Of a stretch of 64,000 nucleotides of DNA, positions 1 through 9,859 are shown one piece after another. Location of the stretch: assembly GCA_020881915.1 (NCBI GenBank), contig JAJFPB010000014.1, positions 727,281 to 791,280 on the forward strand. The letters are read 5' to 3'. This DNA is from Paramyrothecium sp. XJ0827 (lineage: Eukaryota > Ascomycota > Sordariomycetes > Hypocreales > Stachybotryaceae). The notes below the pieces were generated by a model. It saw only the letters and a list, made by a program, of their open reading frames with translations, had not been told where the DNA came from and made no database searches. How positions within the stretch are numbered: position 1 is the stretch's first letter; each line of letters starts with the position of its first letter. The translations under genes and the position numbers were made by a program.

Positions 1-511
1 ATACTAATACTAGAAGAGCTACCTAACCTACTATAATAACTAATCCTTAAGATATTTCTTAAGAAACTAGAATCTTTAAAGCCTATAAATAAGGACTTTT
101 AAAGACTATATATACTATTTCTATATATTAATTAAATTAATATATAAAAGCCTAAGTTATAGCTAAAGAAAATATTAAAAATAGCTTAATTATTAATAAG
201 ATCTAGTAACTAAAGAAAAGTACTATAGATCTAATTAAGAAATAAGAACTAGATTATATCTAAGATATAGCTAATTAATCTAAGAATAAGAAGCCTAGTA
301 AGGCTAATAGGAAGCTATTTAAGAGTATAATAAAGAGATTAGAAAAGATCTAATAAGATAGAGTCCCTAAAGCTCTTACTATTATAGAAGATAGTTAAGT
401 AAATTTAACTTATTTTATTTAATAATATCTATTCCCTAAGAAGCTATAAGATTAGCTATTCTACTTAATCCTACTTATAGATATAAAGACTAAATTCTTA
501 TTATATAATAA

Positions 512-1083
512 TATAATAATTAGGGATAGCCTTATACTAAAAGATATAAAGTAATTAAAAATTATTTAGAGATTTATTTATTCTTAGATAAAATAATAGA
601 AAAGTATCTAAAGTATATAAGAGATTATTACTAATTTATAAGAGAATAATATAATAAAGATTATCTTAGGGACTATATATTATTAATAATTAGTAATTTT
701 TTATTTATTTTAAAATAAAATTCTCCTATTTATATACTTATTATAATTACTTTATTAAGGTAATTACTTAATATACTTAATTTAGTATACTTAGTTATAG
801 TATATAAGTATATATATATAATTAGCTCTTTTTTTATTTAATATTATATAGAAATTTATTTATATTCTTAGTTCTAAGGTAATTAAGTACTAGCCCCTTT
901 TTTATTTTACTAGGTAGGAACTATATTCTACTAAATTCCTAGAATAATAGCTATATTATATCTAATATATTCCCCTATTATCTATCTAAATCTTTAGTTA
1001 TATAAGTTCTATATAATTATATTCTTAGTAAAAATAAATATATATTTTTATTATAGTTTACTAGTTAGTTTATCTAGCTTTAT
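512..1083 (-). repeat. Gypsy LTR fragment, reverse orientation
   Basis: The reverse complement of this stretch matches the 650-bp LTR family found at 3791, 17755, 22404, 31586 and 34922. It starts with the reverse complement of the LTR 3' end (TATAATAATTAGGG). The match is lost around 1083, about 60 bp before the LTR 5' end. It is heavily RIP-mutated. It may be a truncated solo LTR or one LTR of a rearranged element. Confidence 0.75.
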
Positions 1084-2699
1084 TATAGGAAAAGTCCTAA
1101 TACCTTAGTTAGTAACTAGATTAAATAATCTAGAGCCTCCCCCCTCTTTTCTCTAGTATATTACTATAAAATAATAGGGAAAATAAATTAAAGTTTTTAA
1201 ATATAATAAATACTACCTTATATTTACTTAATTACCTACCTTATATTTATAATTTTATTATAATAATTCTTTAACTTCTATATATAGCTATTTAAATTAA
1301 AATAATATTAAGAATCCTATAAATCTATAGTACTAATTAAGTAATTACCTTAGAAGAAAATCCTATAAAAACTACTATAGCCTAAGTTATAATTTCTTAA
1401 TTAATTATATCTAGTACTCTTATATCTTTATTTCCCTTAGTAAATATTATTAGTAAAAGAACTACTATTAGCTAGTAAATTTAATAACTTAAGAAGTTTA
1501 AGTATTTCTATAAGTAGAAGTATTAATTATATAAGAAGCTTAGAGATTTAATTAATTATATTAGAGGTATATATATATTAAAAAGGAAATAATTCTTTAG
1601 TTCTTTAGGTAGTAATTATAATATAGAAATTAAAATTAAAAATATCTTTACTTTAATTCTTTTATATACCTTAAAGTAAAAAAATAATTAATTTAATAAT
1701 TTTAATTATATTTTCTATAAAGAGAAATATAAGTATTAAAAGGGCTATAAAAGAATTATTTTTATTCTAGATTATATTAATAAATAAAACTAAATAAAAT
1801 AGAACTAATATAAGAAGAAATAACTTAAAAAGGAAAATAAAACTATAAATAATAACTAAAATACTTTTATAAAGTAAATTCTAGAGATCCTTAAGGACTT
1901 TATATATAAAGAGCCTTACCTTATTAGGTAGCTTAAATAAGTAATTTAAAAAAATAATTAGTTTTTTTATAATTTTTATATTTATTTTAATTTCTTAAAG
2001 AAATAGTTCCTAAAGACTAATAAAAAATAAAGAAGATTTTACTTTTTTTCTAAGCTTAATAACTTCTTATATAATACTATTTTATAATAGAACCTAGATC
2101 TACTAAATACTTAGGAAACTATAGTAGAACTTATAAAGTATTAATAAAAGATCTTAGATCTTAATAAAAGAAAGCTTAATATATAAACTAAAGAGCCTTA
2201 TAAGAAATATAAGTATTACCCCTAAGATTTAAAATAATATTACTATTAAAGTAGTAATTTTATAAATATAATCTTTATTAATAAGATTTAAAATAAAATA
2301 AATTTATAATCTTATTATTTCTATAATAAAATTAGCTATTAAGTAAATAAGTACTTTAAATAAAAAATAAATAAATTATTATTAAAAAACTCCTTATAGC
2401 TAAGAAAGTAATTTATTTTAAAGCTACTTCTTTATATCTTAGAATTAAATAATACTTTTATATATTTATTAAAATCTATAAGTAAATTTCTATTAAAATC
2501 TATATAGACTTTAATAGTAATACTACTATAAATATTATTAGTACTAAGTTTATATACTAATAAGGCCTTAAATAAATACTCTCTAAAGAGCCCCTATTAA
2601 AGAATATAAGTAATATTAAGATCCTTACTTATAGTATTTAGTAGGTACTAATTTTAATTACTAACTCTAAAGAAATTACTGAAATATTTACTTATTTAT

Positions 2700-3790
2700 A
2701 TTTTAATATTAATAAAGATCTAAGATCTAAAGAAAACCTTATTTTATTATTTATATTTACCTTAGTAGACTTATAGATTTATTTTAATACCTTTAATTAG
2801 AAGTAGTAATATAAAATAATAGCTACTAATATATAAATAATTAGCTAGTAATTCTTCTAAAATACCCTTATTTAAGAAATATATATATATTTAGTAGAAC
2901 TACTTAAGAACTTTATACTCTTATTAAATAAATAGCCTATATATAGTAGAACTTTATATTTCTCTAAGAAATTAGTCTTATATTAGGATATTTTTACTAC
3001 TAAAAAAATAAGGCTTCTTCTATATACTAAAGTATTTAATTATATTATTAATCTAGTAAAGAAAAAGAAATCTCCCTTTAGTTCTATTTACTTTTTATTT
3101 TTAGAAGAACTAATAGAACTTAGGTAATATATTAAGAAAAGCCTAGTAAATAAAAGGATTTATTACTTTAAGAGTTCTATAGGTATTTCTATTATATTTA
3201 TTTCTAAGAAGAATAATTCTTTTTATTTCTATATTAATTATTATAGACTTAATAATATAATAGAAAAGAATTATTACCTTTTACTTTTAGTTTTAGAGAT
3301 TCTTAATTATATTATAGAAGCCTTATTATTTTCTAAATCTATTATAATTACTTTAAATATTTAATTATATTATTTAAATTAACTAATATACCTACTATAT
3401 TCTAAGCTTATATATATAAGGTATTATATAGGCTATTAAATATAGTATATATAATATATCTAAATAATATTCTTATTTTCTTAAAAAATTAAAAATCTTA
3501 TATAAAGTACCTATAGTAAGTTCTTAAGTAACTTTATAAAGTAAAGCTATTTATTAATATCTCTAAGTACTACTTCTACTAAAAATAAGTAAATTTCCTA
3601 AAGTTTATTTTATTCCCTATAAATATAGCTATAGATCTAAGCTATATTACTACTATAATTAAATAAAGTAAGCCCTAGATTTATTATAAAATATAAGTAT
3701 TTTTAGAATTCTATAATTTTTATTAAAGATTTATATAGAATTATATTACTATTATAGCTCTATTAAACTTACTACTTAAGGGAAGCTAAA
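2700..3790 (+). pseudogene. Ty3/Gypsy reverse transcriptase relic
   Basis: Read on the + strand through many stops, about 3090-3780 follows the order of a Ty3/Gypsy reverse transcriptase: a segment like 'ISIIFISKKNNSFYFYINYY' (normally PILFVPKK.G.LR.CVDYR), then LNNII.KNYYLLLL, and the connection region with a relic of the FLGF..FYRRFI motif near 3690-3750. The catalytic aspartates are replaced by Asn or Ile, as expected from G-to-A changes. The coding region ends where an LTR starts at 3791. Non-functional. Confidence 0.7.
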
Positions 3791-4439
3791 TATTATAACC
3801 CGCACTAACCCCATAACTAAATTAGCATAGAATAATAATAACCTATATTAGCTATAATAGATACTATATAAAGAAGCTAGATAAACTAATAGAAGAACTA
3901 TAATTTAAATATATATTAACTCTTACTAAGAATATAGTTATATAGGATTAATATAGCTAGAGATTTAGATAGATAATAGGGGAATATATTAGATATAATA
4001 TAGCTATTCTTCTAGAGATCTAATAGAATATAGTTTTTACCTAGTAAGGTAAAAAGGGAACTAGTACCTAATTACCTTAGGACTAAAGATATAAGTAAAA
4101 TCTCTATATAATACTAAGTAAGAAAAGAACTAATTATATATATATACTTATATATTATAACTAAGTATATTAAACTAAGTATATTAGTAATTACTTTAAT
4201 AAAGTAATTATAATAAGTATATAAATAGAAGAATTCTACCTTAGGATAAATAGAAGACTACTAGCTATTAATAATATATAGTTCCTAAGATAATCTTTAT
4301 TATATTATTTTCTTATAGACTAGTAATAACTTATATAAAATACTTTAGATACTTTTCTATTATTCTATCTAAGGATAAATACTACTTAATCCTTAGTTAC
4401 CCTATATCTAATAGTATAAGATTACCCCTAATTATTATA
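3791..4439 (+). repeat. Gypsy LTR, full length (649 bp)
   Basis: Starts TATTATAACC and ends ATTATTATA, like the other LTRs of this family, and has essentially the same length (650 bp elsewhere). Flanking five-mers are CTAAA on the left and CTATA on the right, so a target duplication is possible but not exact. The left flank is a reverse transcriptase of a related element. The right flank is not a recognisable continuation. It is either a solo LTR with a mutated duplication or a truncated element end. Confidence 0.8.
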
Positions 4440-4717
4440 CTATAGTATTAGTTATAGTATTATACTTAGTATAACTTTTGCCTTAATATTCCTAGATAAG
4501 GTTAGTAGAATAGTATTAGATAGTATTCTTAACTTAGAAGAATATTATATAAATATATAGAGGTTAAATCTTATATAGATAGATAAAGCTATTATTTTAT
4601 TTACTATATTATATTATAAGGTAGGCCTAGAAAAATACTTATTTTGGGGTAGTTTACTAGAGATAATTAGAAACTACCTAGATAATATTATTAAATAATT
4701 ATAATATGCTCTAATTT

Positions 4718-5335
4718 TATGACGATCGAGGGTAACCCTTACACCGGAAGGTATAGGGTAACTAAGGATCGTTAGGGGGGGTCCGTTTGTCCTTAGACAG
4801 AACAACAGGAAAGTATCTAAAGTACATAAAGGGTTATTACTAATCTATAAGAGAATAGTACAATAAAGGTTATCTTAGGGACTATATATTATTAATAGCT
4901 AGTAGATTCTAATCTAAATATAATATACAGAACCTCCTATCTATATATATAGTTCCCTTTTCCTAGAGCACATAGGGGAGCGCTCCTTAGATTATAATAT
5001 ATAATACTCCTAGGAGTATTGCAGAAGGTAATCCCTTCTGGTGGTACTTTTGTGCTCCTAGCCTTATTTATAGGAATCTTCTTCCCTATAGGTCCCTATC
5101 CTTATTAAATATTTTTCCTATTCCTATCCTTTTATTCCTAGTCTTTTGTTCCTGGCCCTTCTTTTATACTAGTATTTAATTTAGGCTAGTATATTAGGAC
5201 TAGCCCGTAAGTTGTACTAGTAGCGTGGGGGCTAGCCTATCCCGAGGCTAGTAGCCTAAGGCTAGTATAGCATTTATATATTATATTATGTAATATTCTA
5301 TGGCTTAGTTATAACCTTTGGGTCAGGTTATGATA
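4718..5335 (-). mobile_element. Solo LTR with 5-bp target duplication
   Basis: A 618-bp LTR in reverse orientation, flanked by AATTT at 4713-4717 and 5336-5340. It runs from TATCATAACC (complement of 5335) to CGATCGTCATA (complement of 4718). Its 3' half matches the 650-bp LTR family and its 5' half matches the inverted LTR arms at 16247-16857 and 17245-35672, so it is a second subfamily. Unlike its surroundings it keeps many TG, CA and CG dinucleotides, including CG-bearing ends. It therefore probably inserted, and lost its internal region, after the surrounding block had been mutated. Confidence 0.85.
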
Positions 5336-5340
5336 AATTT

Positions 5341-7236
5341 CTATCTTAAATACTAAGACTAAGGGAATCCTACTTCTAGTTACTTATATTAATATTAAGT
5401 TACTTTTTATTAATATAATTTATAAGCCTTTAGTCTCTTATCTCTTAATAGCTAATATACTTTAAGCTTTTAAGATAGGCAATTCTTCTGCACTTAGTAA
5501 ATTAATAGAATAATTTTATCTACCTTATAATAGAGGTAATATTATTAAATATATAGATTTATATACTAGGAATTAGCTACTAATAGTTAATAACTATTAA
5601 AGATATATAGATTTTACTATAAAGTAAAGTAAATATATTAGGGATATATATTCTATATTTACTTAGATAGTTCTATATAAGTCTTTTAATATAGATATCC
5701 TATAGTATATAGTCTTTTAAGGTAGATTTAAGTTCTATCTCTAGGTACTACTACTAATTATTCTCTATAGGTGCCCTTCTACCAAGTAATAACCACATAT
5801 CATTCCCTATTCTCTTTAGCAGCAATACTATTAATCCTATTACACCAATCATATTATATGTTTGTAACTATCTTCTTCCTCTAAATGTACTGGGAGCTGA
5901 TGTATCTCTTATTCAGAGCTTGTAGAATAGCAGCTACATTCCCTGGGTCTATAGTATTAGCCCAAGAGGGTATTAAAGTAAGTTAAATATCTTAAATAAT
6001 TTTTATACTTATATAAAACATTTAATAACCTAAATTAGTATTCTATTGCTAATTAAGGCAGCTTAAATTACTACTGGGGCTATATCCAGGAGTATTTTCG
6101 TGGTATTATACCGCCATCTAATATTACTTACCTATAGCAGTTTTTTCCCTTTATAGATTCTGGTACACTCAGGTAACAATGGAGAGGCTTAAATAGTTGC
6201 TCTCTTGAATATTTTATAGAGGTGCTCTAGTTTGTCACCTCCCTTTCTATGGAGCCTGTGCCCTTTCCCATATCGCTTCAATTCGTTAATGCTTCGTCAT
6301 TGGCATCCCGATGCTTGTAGTATTGGTTTGCGATAAGAATTGGCTCCTTATAGCACATCTCGATAGAATATAGGCTAATAAGGAGAACTTAAAGTACAAA
6401 TAATTATAGAGTGAATATGGAACTGAGAAGGGATGCCATAGATAGGAGAAAAGTTATTCAAGTTGATTAGGCGACGGTGTTTATATTCCTTACTCGCCAC
6501 TCCTTACCTTTGAACTAGAGCTGATAGAGAATCTTTGTATGCACCACACGTCCGAAGTCAGGTCTTTGGATTCTAAAACATGGGTAGTCCTGGAGCAAGT
6601 GGTTGTAAATGACGACCCCAGCAGGAGAGACGACTGGTAGGGAAGGTCTTAATGATGGTCGACAAAACGAAGGAAAGTGACAAGGGCATGACGGAGAAAC
6701 TGCTGATAAAAACACAAATGACGATTGACAGAGGTAATTTCAGTAAAGTCCTATTGCGCACAAATAGAATCTTTGTAGTTTTATTAAAGTTATTTTGAAC
6801 AGGGATGCTCAAGCGCACGGGAACGAAAGTGGGAATTTGAGGGGCATGCACGGCCGAAAAGAGTGTATTTATTAAAGTACGGACTACCCTTTGTACAGTA
6901 GTAGAGTAGAGTAGGAGCGCCCGTATCAAAATGACATCGTTGTGACCTGCAGGCTACCTTTGTTCCTCCTCCTTTTCTCTCGGATCGGTCTTTGTTGTCT
7001 GAAAGGAAACAGTCCCGGCATCGACTTACCGCAATACGGTCACAATCGTCAAGGAACCAGTGCCAGTCAGTTCTATGGGGTCAGTGATAAAGAAGATACC
7101 CTAAGAAATCTCTTCGCTTCTCATCCATGGGGTTTTCCTCCTCTGTTCAACAACCGTTTGGTTCGAGGGGTCCTTCATTTCATATACGGTAATCATCCCA
7201 CCGCGATAATAGAGAGTCCCTACACAGCATCCTTCA
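5341..7236. other. AT-rich margin, no supported gene
   Basis: 5341-5770 is still RIP-like. From about 5840 base composition becomes normal in steps. Short frames of 66-118 codons exist between 6515 and 7298 on both strands, but they overlap each other, show no recognisable motif and have no clear start context, so I do not call them. The last part lies downstream of the HET gene and probably holds its 3' untranslated region. Confidence 0.5.
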
Positions 7237-9051
7237 CTACTTCTGCTCTATATCCAGCACCCACATTGTCTTGTCCCCTCCCACGACAGCCCAGATGAGG
7301 CTCACGCGCCACGGGTACGCGTCGGCAAGCAGGCCGGTGCTGCGGTTGCCGCGGAAGAGGTAGTCGCTGCGCGGCACTGTCATCCACGACGGGTGCATCT
7401 GGCCTTCGTACGAGTCCGGCGCGTACGCCCGCGCCCCGGGACTCCCCAGCATGCCGCCGTACTGCACGACGGGGTTGAAGTTCTCGTCGAAGCCAACCTT
7501 GACAGGGTTGGACCGCACGCGGCCGTCCTCCTTGCCGCGCAGCCAGATGACGGCCACAGTGCCATTGCCGCCAGGCGGCAGGGTCACGATGCGCTGCGTG
7601 TCGTCCCACGTCTCCCCGCCCGGTACCGTCGTCACCTCTGAGATTGGGTAACTCGGGTCCTGTGGGTCTTGAGCGGTAATGAGCCGCATGGGCAGGCTGC
7701 GGATGTAAAAGCCGTAGATGGGCGTGATGACGGGTACTGGCGCCGGTGCGGACGCCGCCGCTGCTGCTTCGTTGGGAGCAGAGTTGCGAATAACAAGAGT
7801 CGTAGTGTTGGCGGCGGCATCACCAGACTTAGGCTTGACCTTCTCTCTTCTGCGCCTTCCTCCCGACGCCGCGTCCCCGCGCTGCTGGACGTATAACTTG
7901 CGGTACTTGACGGTGCGCGCCAGGCTCTGCGCAAACGGCTTCGTCGAGGCCACCGAGTCGTCCCCCCCGTGCCGCAAGATCCGTGCGAATTGGTCTTCCC
8001 CGGGCAGCATGCGCATGTAGATGCCGAAGCGGCTATCGCGCTCACCCTCCACCTCGCAGTCGAGCGCGGCCAGGAAAGTCTCCATACCCCAGGGAACCAT
8101 GGGCATTTCGAGGGACAGGCCGCGGTTGGTGGCGGCGTACGGCTGGTGGTTCCATTTCTGGCGCGCGGCGACGACGGCGCCGCACCCGGCAAAGGCGGCG
8201 GGCGAGCGCGCGAGGAGCCCGCTGAGGAGGCTGCCGTCGTCGGCAATAGTGGTCGCAGCAGCAGCGGCATCACCGTCATCGCCTCGACTAGTGTTGGTGT
8301 TGATCGACGACGGTGCCGAGTACGCCCATGCAAACAAGGACTGGTCGTCGGAGACCTTCATGATCTCCTCCTGCAGCCGCACAAAGGCCCGCGCACCGCC
8401 CTCTCCGTACAACATGGGCATGTTGACGCCAAAGAGGCCGAGCAGGCTGTAGGCCCTGTCCTCGGCACGAGTCGTCGTCCGCCCAGCTGCCCACGACATG
8501 CGTTGCGCGACGCTGCGCTCCCCAAGGCCCGCGTCGCCGCGCAGCACCGCCTCGTCGATGCCCGTCGCGAGGGCGATCCGGCCGGTCAGGGCCCTGTCGT
8601 CGCGAGTGCCGAGCCGCTCCCACGCCATGCTGTAGAAGACGACCTCGCCCGGAGCCAGCAGCTCCTGCAGGGTCCAGCCGCGGGTGAACCAGGCGCTCTT
8701 CTCAAACGTGTCGCCGGCGCTGCTGCCCATGACGTCCGAGATGTATGCGTAGCACACGGCTGACTCGCGGTACCACGCGTACATGGAGTTGATGGCCTCG
8801 GTCAGCTCCGCGCTGCTCGTCTTGTCGATGCAGCAGGTATCAACCCAGGCGTACGAGAGCCCATCACGCACCGCCTGCTCACAGCACAGCTGGATCTTGC
8901 GGTAACCGGCCTTGCTCGTCCCTGCGCCGCTTTGCAGGTCTTGTAGGGATACTTCTTCATCCAGCCAGCGGTGCGATAGGATGGCATACTCGGGGATGGC
9001 GTCGCCGTAGAACTCTTCGAGCTGGACTGTGGCGGCATTGATGAGTCTCAT
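7237..9051 (-). CDS. HET-domain (heterokaryon incompatibility) protein
   Basis: Intact 604-residue single-exon gene. The N-terminus carries the HET domain (about residues 23-115): YAILSHRW, then KIQLCCEQAV, then the signature YAWVDTCCIDK, and INSMYAWYRESAVCYAYISDV. It is followed by AWFTRGWTLQELLAP and by AEDRAYSLLGLFGVNMPMLY, the usual order in HET-E/HET-D-like proteins. No NACHT or WD40 part is present; the C-terminal ~330 residues have low-complexity Ala/Thr and Arg stretches. HET proteins trigger a cell-death reaction when incompatible strains fuse, usually on sensing a partner allele. The gene is a GC-rich island between AT-rich flanks, and its wobble-GC is far higher than that of neighbouring DNA. 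I chose the ATG at 9049-9051 because the HET domain of relatives starts about 20 residues downstream of such a short lead. Function by family; the partner is unknown. Confidence 0.92.
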   Translation of the reverse strand: MRLINAATVQLEEFYGDAIPEYAILSHRWLDEEVSLQDLQSGAGTSKAGYRKIQLCCEQAVRDGLSYAWVDTCCIDKTSSAELTEAINSMYAWYRESAVCYAYISDVMGSSAGDTFEKSAWFTRGWTLQELLAPGEVVFYSMAWERLGTRDDRALTGRIALATGIDEAVLRGDAGLGERSVAQRMSWAAGRTTTRAEDRAYSLLGLFGVNMPMLYGEGGARAFVRLQEEIMKVSDDQSLFAWAYSAPSSINTNTSRGDDGDAAAAATTIADDGSLLSGLLARSPAAFAGCGAVVAARQKWNHQPYAATNRGLSLEMPMVPWGMETFLAALDCEVEGERDSRFGIYMRMLPGEDQFARILRHGGDDSVASTKPFAQSLARTVKYRKLYVQQRGDAASGGRRRREKVKPKSGDAAANTTTLVIRNSAPNEAAAAASAPAPVPVITPIYGFYIRSLPMRLITAQDPQDPSYPISEVTTVPGGETWDDTQRIVTLPPGGNGTVAVIWLRGKEDGRVRSNPVKVGFDENFNPVVQYGGMLGSPGARAYAPDSYEGQMHPSWMTVPRSDYLFRGNRSTGLLADAYPWRVSLIWAVVGGDKTMWVLDIEQK

Positions 9052-9568
9052 TATTCTTCAGGAACCGGAAACAAAATATCCTCAAAAATAAAGCAACAAA
9101 AATGAAGCAATAAAAATAAAGCAATAAAAAATCAGGAAATTTATTGCATTTCGTAAAAAGACGAATGGAGTTTTAAGAGGTTTGAGACTGAAGGGATAAA
9201 ATATAAGGATAACGTTAACTTAAGCGTTTTATAAATGATCTCGAAAATAAGCGTAAAATTTGCCCAATAAACATGGCCGCAGACAGCCAACCCTAACCTA
9301 GACGGTCGTGATTACTGTAAGCTCGGGGTAACTTTTGAATGCTTTTGATAGTCCTAAGGGTGGCGGAGCAGCAGAAGCCCCACATCGATCCTTAAGGACC
9401 TCCACATCTACCATCCCAGCACCTTAAAGGAGTTAAGAGTCATCTCTCCTCCCCTGTCACAAATCCACGTTGTTCCAGGAGGAAAGTCTCGAGGGCTATG
9501 TGCTAAACGTTAAGTAAGATTCGTGTAACGGATTATTAGGGTTATATATAATTCACTTATAATAATTG
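9052..9568. other. Upstream region of the HET gene
   Basis: No gene seen. 9080-9130 has a short run of AATAAAGCAA-like repeats immediately upstream of the HET start. The rest is unremarkable, moderately AT-rich sequence. Confidence 0.5.
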
Positions 9569-9690
9569 TCACGACCCTGACTAACCCCATGACTGAGCTA
9601 CGGAAATATGTTCAACTGATCCTACGGCGCACTAATTAAATGTAGCTAATGCTAGAGCGTCGACTACCGAAACCCCTGTTGGAGAAATGG
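9569..9690 (+). repeat. LTR 5'-end fragment, little RIP
   Basis: The motif TGTCACGACCCTGACTAACC, continuing as CCATGACTGAGC, corresponds position by position to the start of the RIP-mutated LTRs (TATTATAACCTATACTAACC...ATAACTAAGC) if C-to-T and G-to-A changes are allowed. It therefore shows what the LTR end looked like before RIP. The match fades after about 100 bp; the right limit is approximate. Confidence 0.6.
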
Positions 9691-9859
9691 CCGCCTATAG
9701 GAAAGGAAGGAATAGTGAAGTGGGAAGACCAATCAAGGGAAGGATCACCCAGCCTGGGACTAGCCCAGCTGGTAACTCGGACAAAGGCTGCCAGTAGGAA
9801 AGTGATTTAGAAAATTAGGACCCAGCTATAACACAGGCAAGAAAACCAGTACCTGGATA

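Larger units (their letters stand above)
1..4712. repeat. RIP-saturated retrotransposon block
   Basis: Extremely AT-rich DNA in which CpA, TpG and CpG are almost absent up to about 4.48 kb (one TG is visible near 2680). That is the expected end state of repeat-induced point mutation (CpA to TpA on both strands). Recognisable contents are a minus-strand LTR piece, a Ty3/Gypsy reverse transcriptase relic and a full LTR, listed separately. The stretch 361-420 shares about 45 bp with 36708-36751 (GCTCTT.CTATTATAG..GATAGTTAAG), so another repeat family is also present. No frame is open for any useful length and nothing here can be expressed as protein. Confidence 0.9.

Noticed and set aside
6515..7298. 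Three frames of 66-118 codons on both strands
   Set aside because: Mutually overlapping, no family motif, no supporting start context or introns.
7393..8763. Several + strand and alternative minus frames across the HET gene
   Set aside because: Arg/Ala/Pro-rich shadows produced by the high GC of the HET gene.
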